From positions 1 to 49,248 of IMG/VR virus record IMGVR_UViG_3300030329_000459: 49,248 nucleotides of DNA, one strand, 5' to 3'. The notes beneath the pieces were generated by a model, which was not told where the DNA came from, ran no database searches, and saw only the letters and a program-made list of their open reading frames with translations. The translations under genes were made by a program, and so were the position numbers. Each line of letters opens with the position of its first letter. Position 1 is the stretch's first letter. This DNA is from a virus. Below are positions 8,597-15,194 of this stretch, piece after piece.

Positions 8597-8819
8597 CTTG
8601 TCTCTCCATTGATTCTTTAACCTGCTCCTTCAACGAGGCGAGGTGTGCCAGCAAACGCATCTTCCCCTGACTGCGGAACATTTCCTGTTCCAATGTTGCC
8701 CCCACCAGTACCTGTGTCTCCAAGGTCTGTAGGTTGTTGAGGTGTTCCTTCAGGGCCTCCCATACCTCCGGGTTGTTGACCACCGGGGCCAGCTTCCGGG
8801 CCAGTTGCTTGTCCAGCAT
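8589..8819 (-). CDS. Overprinted small helical protein inside the portal 3' end
   Basis: This 76-residue protein is read in a different frame from the portal C-terminus over about 200 nt. It continues past the portal stop to overlap the next gene start. It has an ATG with AGGA 7 nt upstream. Its sequence looks like a structured helical protein, with NNPEVWEALKEHL, LVGATLEQEMFRSQGKMRLL and ASLKEQVKES. This matches a pattern I know from small proteins encoded just after the portal in T7-like phages (...P-x-V-W-x-A-L...RLQG...L...L). In contrast, the portal frame here is Gly/Pro/Gln low-complexity. The local sequence is also clearly richer in G and C than its surroundings, as expected under dual coding. 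Confidence 0.8.
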   Translation of the reverse strand: MLDKQLARKLAPVVNNPEVWEALKEHLNNLQTLETQVLVGATLEQEMFRSQGKMRLLAHLASLKEQVKESMERQDA

Positions 8820-10830
8820 TTTGCATTCCTATTATCTGTGCCATCAGTGCAGCTTCTTCTGGATTATTCATGAGTTCATCAGGATCTAATTCCAGACTGT
8901 AAGCCAGTTCACTAATAAGCTTATTTATTTTAACGAAGGGAGCTACAGCAGGATTCTGTACAGTTTGTAAGAATGTAGTGAGCCTTTGACTTCGTACCTC
9001 TTTTTGCATAAGGCTATTAGTGCCTGTAGCTTTTACTTCTAGATCTCCTTTTACTCCTAGTTTACCTTCAAGGAATTGCATATTCCATTGAAAGTATGCT
9101 TCTCCTAAAGGTTTAAGAAGAAAATCATCTAAGTTCTTTATCACTGTTTTAATATTAAGTGATGCTGCTCCTAGTAGCATAGACATACCAGAAGCAGTTC
9201 TTGTCATACTTTGTACACCTGTTTGACCGTGACTGTAGCTAGGAATGCCTGTTTGCTCATCTGCTAGTTGTCTAAACTTGTCAAACATCATCATATTTTC
9301 TTGTGATGTATTAGGAAACTTTAAACCATTAATAGCTGTTCCGGGCATACCAGCTTGTCTTCTGAATACTTTACCCGGATATATTTCCATGCTTTGACCA
9401 CCTACCAAAGAAGTTTCATCTACATCAAAGACTAGTGATCCAGATAGTGCAAGATTATCAATAGCCATTCTAGCATGACCATTCATAATCTTTTGACTAT
9501 CATCCATATTTTCTGCTACACCTATGCCAAAGAAACTATAAGGATTTCTTTCATAAGGGAAAGAATGATAAGGTACTCTAAAGGGAGTAAAAGGATTGAC
9601 TACTGCTCGTAGTAGATTACCATTACACATCCAAGCATTGACTTGGACTTCATCTAGGTCATCTACTTCCTCTGGCAAATCCATTCCAACTTGACGAGCA
9701 TATTCTGCATCCATTACTCCCCAATACTCTAGAACTTCATATAGACCTGAACCATATTCTTCTGTACGATTATCATCTTTAAGTTCTTGTTCGTAATCTT
9801 CTGGATCATAGTTAGGCCCCATACGCAAAGAAGATCGAATAGCTTCTTTGTCGAAATAGGGCATCTTACCTAGTGACCGAAGTTGTGTCCTATTGAACTT
9901 GTGTCTATGAAAAACATACTCGGCTTCAGATACATTTGTTGCATTTGGATCTGGAAAAAAGTCCCAAATGCTAACGAACTCAATGCGAGGAACCCTAACA
10001 TCAATAGGGCTATACGTCCTAGAACCTTCTTCATCTTCCTCCCATCTACTTAAAGTTTTATTAAAATTGAATGGGCCTTTTACAATACCTGTGCCGAATA
10101 AAGCAGACTCAAACAAAGCATTGCGTATTTCACTAGCTCCATTAGATTCTTCGATTTGATCATGTATTAACTTTTCCATCCTTCTTGCTGATCGTTCTGC
10201 TGGATTGAGTTCAAGGATTTCTGGGATTGGTGACAACCCTTCCCGCAGCATACCTTTGTCCTCTCCCTCTTTGTCGATGAATTTTTCTTCAAATTTTCCT
10301 GTTCCAAGTGTAGCTCCCGGTTTTAGTACTCGTCCATCTCCTACATAGCCTACATCATATGGATTTTCTGCTCTTCCTTCTTCGATATCTATTTCTTCTT
10401 GTTCTTCAGGAGAAGTAGTTTCAAGATTTGGAGTAGGATTGTTGGTATCTAAATGAGCATGTTCTGCTATTCCTTCTGGAACTTTAGTTTCACTAATGCC
10501 TATAGGAAATTTGTTTGCTCCGAAAATAACATCAACCAACTGACCGAAGGCAGCAAGTACTTTTGTTTTTGTAACTTTGACAAATACTCTAGATTTCTCG
10601 GACTCCCTAAATCGTACATTCTTTGGATAGAGTCCTCTATAGTTATGGTATGCCGTGATCCATCTTTTTTCATCTAACTCCCTAGCTCTTTGAGCATTCT
10701 CGTATCTATTCATTAATAACCCAACGAAGTTATTACGAAGATTCTCTTCCAAGGTCAATTCCAAGCCATGCTCGTCCTCGACCTTTTCAAAGTAGATTTC
10801 GTTAGATGTTAGAGTATTATCTTCTGCCAT
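8617..10830 (-). CDS. Portal (head-tail connector) protein
   Basis: This 737-residue protein forms the dodecameric portal ring through which DNA is packaged and ejected. It follows the large terminase subunit. It carries the podovirus portal pattern: an N-terminal helical segment (LRNNFVGLLMNRYENAQRARELDEKRW), a central wing (RIEFVSIWDFFPDPNATNVSEAEYVFHRHKF), a stem/crown region (SMTRTASGMSMLLGAASLNIKTVIKNLDDFLLKPL in separate helices), and Gln-rich C-terminal helices. The last ~67 residues are Gly/Pro/Gln-rich and probably disordered; they overlap another gene in a second frame. The start is ATG at 10830, overlapping a short coiled-coil ORF. Confidence 0.92.
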   Translation of the reverse strand: MAEDNTLTSNEIYFEKVEDEHGLELTLEENLRNNFVGLLMNRYENAQRARELDEKRWITAYHNYRGLYPKNVRFRESEKSRVFVKVTKTKVLAAFGQLVDVIFGANKFPIGISETKVPEGIAEHAHLDTNNPTPNLETTSPEEQEEIDIEEGRAENPYDVGYVGDGRVLKPGATLGTGKFEEKFIDKEGEDKGMLREGLSPIPEILELNPAERSARRMEKLIHDQIEESNGASEIRNALFESALFGTGIVKGPFNFNKTLSRWEEDEEGSRTYSPIDVRVPRIEFVSIWDFFPDPNATNVSEAEYVFHRHKFNRTQLRSLGKMPYFDKEAIRSSLRMGPNYDPEDYEQELKDDNRTEEYGSGLYEVLEYWGVMDAEYARQVGMDLPEEVDDLDEVQVNAWMCNGNLLRAVVNPFTPFRVPYHSFPYERNPYSFFGIGVAENMDDSQKIMNGHARMAIDNLALSGSLVFDVDETSLVGGQSMEIYPGKVFRRQAGMPGTAINGLKFPNTSQENMMMFDKFRQLADEQTGIPSYSHGQTGVQSMTRTASGMSMLLGAASLNIKTVIKNLDDFLLKPLGEAYFQWNMQFLEGKLGVKGDLEVKATGTNSLMQKEVRSQRLTTFLQTVQNPAVAPFVKINKLISELAYSLELDPDELMNNPEEAALMAQIIGMQNAGQATGPEAGPGGQQPGGMGGPEGTPQQPTDLGDTGTGGGNIGTGNVPQSGEDAFAGTPRLVEGAG

Positions 10831-10927
10831 TAATTAATTCCATTATTTTTTTATTTTGCTCTTCTAATTCTTTTCGTTGTTTTTCTAACTTTAATCGTTG
10901 ATCAACAATTTTTTTATCAATAGCCAA
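10817..10927 (-). CDS. Short coiled-coil ORF between large terminase and portal (TTG start)
   Basis: A 36-residue reading frame starts at a TTG inside the end of the large terminase gene and stops within the portal start region, bridging the 86-nt gap. The peptide is a near-perfect amphipathic helix (IVDQRLKLEKQRKELEEQ, then KKIMELI). No ATG is available, which is the main doubt. ATT or CTG starts are also possible. It could be a leader that couples terminase and portal translation, or a real small protein. Confidence 0.4.
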   Translation of the reverse strand: MAIDKKIVDQRLKLEKQRKELEEQNKKIMELINGRR

Positions 10928-12614
10928 ATTCTGAATCCGCAGGTGTATAAGCTTGTTCCATTCTCATATGTCTTAGTTGAGCTAAAGGATCATTAACTTT
11001 AGGTCTTGACATAATTAAATAACGCAAAGCATCATATGCATGATCCTGTGCGTGAGTATCTACGTCTTCAGGGTTAGATCGATCCAATGGAATACTTTGC
11101 AGCTCACGTATCAGGTTAGGACAAGTATTAAATAGTTGTATTCGTGGCCTACCGCTTTGTTGCACTTTCAAGTATTCATGGATCTGGATCTTTCCTTGAA
11201 TCCTATTCTTATCAGCCCTTCTAAGCTTGTGTCCTGCTCTTACAAGCGTTTCACCTACTGTAGGGCCTGTAGTTCCTGTTCTATTCCACGCTGCTGTGTC
11301 AAGAACACCAGCAACGGAAAAAGGATCTTCTATCTCCATTTGAGTGATTAGCTGTGCTAAATCAACTCCTGTAAGATTCTTTTGATATAACTCTCTGTAA
11401 ATAATAAGAGTTCTATCAGAAGGATCTATTGCACCCCATACACAAGCAGATTCTGATGCGTAACCATAGTCAATCCCTTTTACTCTTTCCCATCCTACAG
11501 GAATCTGGAAAGGAGGTATTACATGAAAGTCAGGATCAAACTCTGCAAAAGCTGCTCCTTCTGTAATATCCCAATTACCTTCTAGTAATTGTTTACGTTG
11601 TACAGCAGGTAGAGCTTTAAGCATTTGCTCATAACGTCCGTCTTCTGCCAAATATGGGTTATCATCTAACCTAGCAGGAATAAATTTACGTGTTAAACCG
11701 TCTGAGCCTTCAAAAGCTTTGTTAGGTTCGTTTGGATCAACATAGCGTTTCTTGACCCAATGCGCTCCCACTCCACCCGGATTAGCTGTACAACGCAAAT
11801 AAGGAACAATCTCTGGATCTGTAGTTCTTAATCGAGATGCTAAATAGTTCCACCCAAACTCGGTCGGTAAGTGGGTAATCTCGTCAAACCCTATCCAAGA
11901 ATAAGCTTGCCCCTGATAACGGTATACATCTGCATCCCTTTCTAGGAATCCAAATTCAATCTTTGCTCCACTAGGAAAATTCCATAGCTTTTCTACTTCT
12001 CTAAACTTACAACCCGGAAAAGCTTTAGGGTATAACTCCCTAGACTTATCTATTAGTTCTCTAAGCTCTGGCATAGATCTTCTAAGTATTAATGCTCTAT
12101 GTACAGGCTTATGACAATATCTTAGAGGATCTACCAGCATAGCGTAGGATTTACCTCCACCTGCTGCTCCTCCGTATAACACATCCAACTCACCAGCCGC
12201 TAAGAATTCAGTCTGAGGGCCTTCATTAGCTTTGAAGACTACTGTATCATCTGATTCTTCTATATGCTTCTTTACATTATCTGGTAAAGAATCTATTTCT
12301 TCTACTGAAGTGATCTGGTTATCACTCATTGCATCTAATTTTTTAAATGCATTTTTCTTAGTAGATAGAGTTTTTTTCTTATTCTGTACTTTTCTATTTA
12401 ATTTTTCTAGTTCTTTTTCATCTTTCTTAACAGCTCTTCTAGCTGCTATTTTAGCTTTTTGAGAAGAATGAAAATTATAACCTCTAGAAGGTTGTCCTTT
12501 AGGTCTACCTCCTTTCTTACGAGGAGTACCATCTTTTTTTAAAAGAAAAGAACCATCCTCATTTGTTTGATAGTTTTGAGGATTAAGCTCCCAGTCTTTC
12601 TGCTCTTCTGCCAT
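10917..12614 (-). CDS. Terminase large subunit (packaging ATPase-nuclease)
   Basis: This 565-residue protein drives DNA into the procapsid and cuts concatemers. The N-terminal ~90 residues are a very basic extension (GRPKGQPSRGYNFHSSQ, AKIAARRAVKK). The ATPase domain has Walker A GGAAGGGKS (148-156), Walker B SWIGFDEITH with D244/E245, and the ATPase coupling region CTANPGG (275-281). The RNase H-like nuclease domain shows GIDYGY (D382), GVLDTAAWN (D439) and HAYDALRY (D528), the expected acidic triad. It is about the normal length. The 5' end overlaps the upstream 92-residue gene by 32 nt in another frame. Large subunit identity is certain; packaging type cannot be told from sequence alone. 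Confidence 0.95.
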   Translation of the reverse strand: MAEEQKDWELNPQNYQTNEDGSFLLKKDGTPRKKGGRPKGQPSRGYNFHSSQKAKIAARRAVKKDEKELEKLNRKVQNKKKTLSTKKNAFKKLDAMSDNQITSVEEIDSLPDNVKKHIEESDDTVVFKANEGPQTEFLAAGELDVLYGGAAGGGKSYAMLVDPLRYCHKPVHRALILRRSMPELRELIDKSRELYPKAFPGCKFREVEKLWNFPSGAKIEFGFLERDADVYRYQGQAYSWIGFDEITHLPTEFGWNYLASRLRTTDPEIVPYLRCTANPGGVGAHWVKKRYVDPNEPNKAFEGSDGLTRKFIPARLDDNPYLAEDGRYEQMLKALPAVQRKQLLEGNWDITEGAAFAEFDPDFHVIPPFQIPVGWERVKGIDYGYASESACVWGAIDPSDRTLIIYRELYQKNLTGVDLAQLITQMEIEDPFSVAGVLDTAAWNRTGTTGPTVGETLVRAGHKLRRADKNRIQGKIQIHEYLKVQQSGRPRIQLFNTCPNLIRELQSIPLDRSNPEDVDTHAQDHAYDALRYLIMSRPKVNDPLAQLRHMRMEQAYTPADSEFGY

Positions 12615-12861
12615 ACTTCTTATCTATTATTTTTTGAAGTCCTCTAGGAGAAATAGATCGTTTAGTTTTATATTCTAACCAATCTGTAGCCATTGCTAAA
12701 CTTATTTCCTCTGCTACCACCATACTTTCAACTAATTTTAAAGAATCTAATTGTTCTTGTATAGGTTGTAACCACCCTTGGATATCTGAAGTTTCATATC
12801 CAAAGGGTATAGTAGAAGTAGCTCTACGGATATAACCTTCTGGAATATCATCCTTCTTCAT
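12583..12861 (-). CDS. Small protein between terminase subunits, unknown
   Basis: This 92-residue protein is encoded between the small and large terminase genes and overlaps both. The ATG at 12861 is preferred over a GTG at 12867 because AAGG lies 5 nt upstream of it. Its C-terminal segment, WLEYKTKRSISPRGLQKIIDKKYG, looks like a helix-turn-helix of the type seen in small phage proteins encoded next to terminases. A packaging-related DNA-binding role is therefore plausible. The rest (IPFGYETSDIQGWLQPIQEQLDSLKL) is unremarkable. I cannot name a family. Confidence 0.7.
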   Translation of the reverse strand: MKKDDIPEGYIRRATSTIPFGYETSDIQGWLQPIQEQLDSLKLVESMVVAEEISLAMATDWLEYKTKRSISPRGLQKIIDKKYGRRAERLGA

Positions 12862-13261
12862 ATTCACCTTCTACAATAACAGTATCTTTTTGAGGTAATA
12901 TAAATAAACCACCATTTACATTATGGTCTATATTAAGTCTTTCAGTCTTAGCAACACCAACTCTATCTAATATAGTTTGAGCTGCTTGTAACTTAGAACT
13001 AGCCTGTGGTACAGGTCTATCTGAATCCATTACCTCTACTAACTTCATAGCAGCTCTAGGAGCATTGTGAGCAAGCAGGTTTTGTGCCATATCAACTAGT
13101 TCATCTTTAAGACTTTGTATAACTTGGTAGTGATTGCCCTTATATCCTGCTAACTCAGCAGCCTTTTTTAGATCACCTCCTGTTACAACTACATTATCTA
13201 AGAATGTTTGTTGTTTCTCAGTTAGTTCTTTTTTTCTAGGTTTATCTGCTAAGTAATTCAT
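12848..13261 (-). CDS. Terminase small subunit
   Basis: This 137-residue protein would recognise phage DNA for packaging. It shows the TerS pattern: KELTEKQQTFLDNVV, then a helix-turn-helix at ~25-50 (DLKKAAELAGYKGNHYQVI), then KLQAAQTILDRVGV, the conserved oligomerisation segment of TerS families, and a charged C-terminus. The ATG at 13261 is chosen because the domain starts within ten residues of it. An in-frame TTG at 13297 lies upstream but falls in the -35 box. No ribosome binding site precedes the ATG, and the -10 box of the leftward promoter ends 7 nt upstream, so the mRNA is predicted to be leaderless. Confidence 0.85.
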   Translation of the reverse strand: MNYLADKPRKKELTEKQQTFLDNVVVTGGDLKKAAELAGYKGNHYQVIQSLKDELVDMAQNLLAHNAPRAAMKLVEVMDSDRPVPQASSKLQAAQTILDRVGVAKTERLNIDHNVNGGLFILPQKDTVIVEGEYEEG

Positions 13262-13268
13262 TGTTATA

Positions 13269-13297
13269 AGTATATACCTAGATATGGGTTTTGTCAA
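13269..13297 (-). promoter_or_regulatory. Leftward sigma70 promoter
   Basis: On the minus strand TTGACA (13297-13292), a 17-nt spacer and TATACT (13274-13269) form a near-perfect sigma70 promoter. The predicted start point is about 13262, at the A of, or one base before, the terminase small subunit ATG. It would drive the packaging and structural genes leftward. A 28-bp, almost pure A/T segment separates it from the rightward promoter and may serve both as an UP element. Confidence 0.88.
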
Positions 13298-13325
13298 GCT
13301 TTTTTTTAATTATTTGATAAATAAC

Positions 13326-13354
13326 TTGACAAAACTTAAAATCAACTGTATACT
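13326..13354 (+). promoter_or_regulatory. Rightward sigma70 promoter
   Basis: TTGACA (13326-13331), a 17-nt spacer and TATACT (13349-13354) match the leftward promoter in both boxes and spacing. The predicted start is about 13361. It reads first through about 500 nt of non-coding structured sequence and then into the early genes. Confidence 0.88.
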
Positions 13355-13738
13355 AGAGTAGTCAGCCCGGCAGGGTTGCATAGTAATAAGGGTACTATTT
13401 AACTTAATAGACCCGATGTACTGGTACACATGCTAAACCTGTTAAAAATATTTATAATTGCTATATATATACCATAGGGGGGTATGGTCATCCTGCCTAC
13501 CCCTACATCGTCTGTACTGCAAGACTAAGCAAGGCTATACAGTTAGCTAGACTAGGAAGTTTTGTCGTACTTCCACCAGCTTAGCCTGTCTAGTTCATGG
13601 AGATTGCATAGACTTACTAGTGTAATAATTGTAAAGCAGGTTTACTAAAAAGTTTTACCTATCCAATCAGGTATTTACATGCTAATCAATCCATATGATT
13701 TTCATACCACTAGCTAAATTAATCTGACTATATACTAT

Positions 13739-13824
13739 GGGTAATGGCACTGAACCCCATAATCTTATTATGTTCTGTAATTATATATCTTTTAATACTT
13801 ATGGGGTTCAGCACCATTAGACCC
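13739..13824 (+). repeat. Long imperfect inverted repeat
   Basis: Arms at 13739-13762 and 13799-13824 pair over 22 bp. Thirteen consecutive pairs (CTGAACCCCATAA with its complement) sit next to the loop, then two mismatches, five pairs, a 2-nt bulge and four pairs. The loop is 36 nt and A/T-rich. It is the most stable structure in the gap. It could act as an RNA element or as a protein-binding palindrome on DNA. Confidence 0.85.
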
Positions 13825-13864
13825 ACAGCATCCCTTTCTTACGAAGGGACGCTTTGTGTCTTTT
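13824..13864 (+). terminator. Rho-independent terminator before the first early gene
   Basis: The stem is CACA/TGTG, GC/GC and TCCCTT/AAGGGA with a 7-nt loop, followed by TCTTTT. It lies only 37 nt before the first early ORF and about 500 nt after the promoter. Early expression therefore needs read-through or antitermination. Confidence 0.75.
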
Positions 13865-13900
13865 CAACTATTATTTTTTTTAGCTAAACAAGGAAATCAT

Positions 13901-14338
13901 ATGGATTTTAAGATTAATGAAAAACAAATTTATTTGTTCAAGTTACGTTATTCAATTATACCTGATTGGGTAGGTAGGTCATTCAAGAACAATAAGGAAT
14001 TTGAGTTCTTCCAGAAAGAGTATACTGATCAGGGTAAACCTGCTCCAGACTACAATAAGCCACTTCAGGCTAAGCTGGAGGAAGCTATTCTGAAAATACA
14101 GGATCACTACATTAGTGAGGGTGTATGGAGTCAGGATGCATTCCAACAGTTCGTAGAATACGACAAACTTCCCCAAGAGGTAATAGACATCATCGATACA
14201 GAAGGTGTTGATCTCAGTCCAGAAGCCTTTCAGAAGAAAGAGAAATACAAGGTAGATTTGTCTAGCTTGTCTAAGCTTAACAAGAAAGGTTCATCAAAGA
14301 AAGCAATGCTAGAATCCCTAGCTGCTACTACTAGCTAG
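13901..14338 (+). CDS. First early protein, unknown
   Basis: This 145-residue soluble protein begins MDFKINEKQIYLFKLRYSII and has a Lys/Ser-rich tail. AAGGA lies 7 nt before the ATG, which makes this start better than any upstream codon. It is the first coding gene of the rightward transcript. It is isolated between a terminator before it and a strong one after it, so it may be the most immediate early product. The position suggests host takeover or transcription control, but no domain is recognised. Its codon use is less AT-rich than that of the small genes after it. Confidence 0.75.
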   Translation: MDFKINEKQIYLFKLRYSIIPDWVGRSFKNNKEFEFFQKEYTDQGKPAPDYNKPLQAKLEEAILKIQDHYISEGVWSQDAFQQFVEYDKLPQEVIDIIDTEGVDLSPEAFQKKEKYKVDLSSLSKLNKKGSSKKAMLESLAATTS

Positions 14339-14354
14339 TCAAGCTAGACAGTTA

Positions 14355-14394
14355 GCAAGGTTATCCAGTAAGATGGGTAGCCTTGCTTTTTTTT
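14355..14394 (+). terminator. Strong rho-independent terminator after first early gene
   Basis: GCAAGGTTATCC (14355-14366) pairs over 12 bp, two of them G-U, with GGGTAGCCTTGC (14375-14386) around an 8-nt loop. Eight T residues follow (14387-14394). This is the clearest terminator in the window. Confidence 0.9.
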
Positions 14395-14433
14395 ATTAAC
14401 CAACCTAAGTAAGGTTTTGTTGGATGTTTCTTT

Positions 14434-14459
14434 GTTTTCCCTTTTCTGTGCGGGAAAAC
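14434..14459 (+). promoter_or_regulatory. 8-bp stem, 10-nt loop hairpin upstream of small early genes
   Basis: GTTTTCCC pairs perfectly with GGGAAAAC around the loop TTTTCTGTGC. No T-run follows, so it is not a classical terminator. Two similar hairpins precede the DUF932 and primase-helicase genes. It may be an RNA processing or stability element. The rest of 14395-14483 shows only a weak AACCT/AGGTT stem. Confidence 0.5.
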
Positions 14460-14483
14460 TCGAAACTGTATGAGGTATATATA

Positions 14484-14618
14484 ATGAGTAGTAAAAGAGC
14501 CAAGAGAAACTTTGTAGCTTTTAAAAGCAAGAAAAGATATCAGCGTTTCTTGGATAAGATGAATGAAAGAAAAAAGCAAAAGCTTAGAGAGCTTAGAGAA
14601 AAGGAGATGCATATATGA
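14484..14618 (+). CDS. Basic peptide, 44 residues, unknown
   Basis: Lys/Arg-rich helical protein (MSSKRAKRNFVAFKSKKRYQ, then KMNERKKQKLRELREKE). GAGG lies 9 nt before the ATG. An in-frame ATG further upstream falls in the hairpin region and lacks a ribosome site. It ends in an ATGA overlap with the next gene. Its charge suggests nucleic acid binding. Function unknown. Confidence 0.65.
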   Translation: MSSKRAKRNFVAFKSKKRYQRFLDKMNERKKQKLRELREKEMHI

Positions 14619-14947
14619 AACCATATATTGTCAGGCCAAATAAATATAATGAACTTGATAATCACAGGTTTATTGTTATGGCAGAAACAGAACTTGATTT
14701 ATTTAAAACTTTGCATGAGATGGTTCAAAACCCTAGAGGTTATGAGTTTTATGAAGTCAAGAAAGAAGGACTTGCTTTAGGATTGTATTATAATACTGTT
14801 AATGATTCTGGTGATACTTGGAGAGAACCTACAACATATTATCAAAGTCATATGCTAAGTTATTTCTTTACTATGGAAAATAGTTATCCTTGGTTAGAGT
14901 TTAGTGATAAGATTGAGTATGAAGCTTATAGAAAATTGGAGAATTGA
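14615..14947 (+). CDS. Early protein of 110 residues, unknown
   Basis: Starts within an ATGA overlap with the preceding basic peptide, with AAGGAG upstream. It is acidic and aromatic-rich (YEFYEVKKEGLALGLYYNT, then ENSYPWLEFSDKIEYEAYRKL), with no membrane segment. The acidic surface and early position fit the many small phage proteins that bind host factors, but I recognise no family. Confidence 0.7.
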   Translation: MKPYIVRPNKYNELDNHRFIVMAETELDLFKTLHEMVQNPRGYEFYEVKKEGLALGLYYNTVNDSGDTWREPTTYYQSHMLSYFFTMENSYPWLEFSDKIEYEAYRKLEN

Positions 14948-14948
14948 T

Positions 14949-15194
14949 ATGTCAGATAAATTAAGTCACTATATAGATGTAGCACATGGATTTGATTGGG
15001 ATCAACATTTTGTAAAGAACAAAGGAATAGATCTAGCTAAAGATCTAGACTTTGATCCTGATGATATCTTTGAAGCATGTTTGGAAGCTTTGAATGAAGC
15101 TAATGCTCATAAGCTTGTATCTAATCTCAGACATACTAAGGATAAATTTGATTTATTTTTAAAAGAGAGGTCTGAAAATGAAAAAGGATTTTAG
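14949..15194 (+). CDS. Small acidic protein, 81 residues, unknown
   Basis: The ATG at 14949 is preceded by GGAGA, which favours it over an upstream in-frame ATG inside the previous gene. The sequence is acidic and helical (DLAKDLDFDPDDIFEACLEALNEANAH). Its end overlaps the hydrolase start in another frame. No domain recognised. Confidence 0.7.
   Translation: MSDKLSHYIDVAHGFDWDQHFVKNKGIDLAKDLDFDPDDIFEACLEALNEANAHKLVSNLRHTKDKFDLFLKERSENEKGF

Larger units (their letters stand above)
13361..13864 (+). ncRNA. Structured non-coding RNA or long leader between promoter and terminator
   Basis: No ORF of useful length lies in 13298-13900. The rightward transcript from about 13361 can form many stems. 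They include ACCATA/TATGGT (13471-13488), GGAAGT/ACTTCC nested in CTAGAC/GTCTAG (13547-13593), GTAAA/TTTAC (13631-13645), TACCT/AGGTA (13656-13673), a 22-bp stem at 13739-13824, and a terminator at 13824-13864. Alternative pairings such as CTAAGC/GCTTAG and AGGCTA/TAGCCT compete with the second element. A promoter plus terminator flanking only structure fits a stable ncRNA of about 500 nt, an attenuator, or an RNA antitermination element. It could also include a replication origin. Tiny frames (14-16 codons) lack ribosome binding sites. Confidence 0.6.

Noticed and set aside
13486-13825. Leader peptide frames of 14-16 codons in the structured gap
   Set aside because: No ribosome binding sites precede them, and one lies inside the loop and arm of the long palindrome.
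14476-14484. TATAAT-like sequence just before the 44-residue basic gene
   Set aside because: No acceptable -35 box at 15-19 nt upstream, and the hexamer overlaps the ATG.
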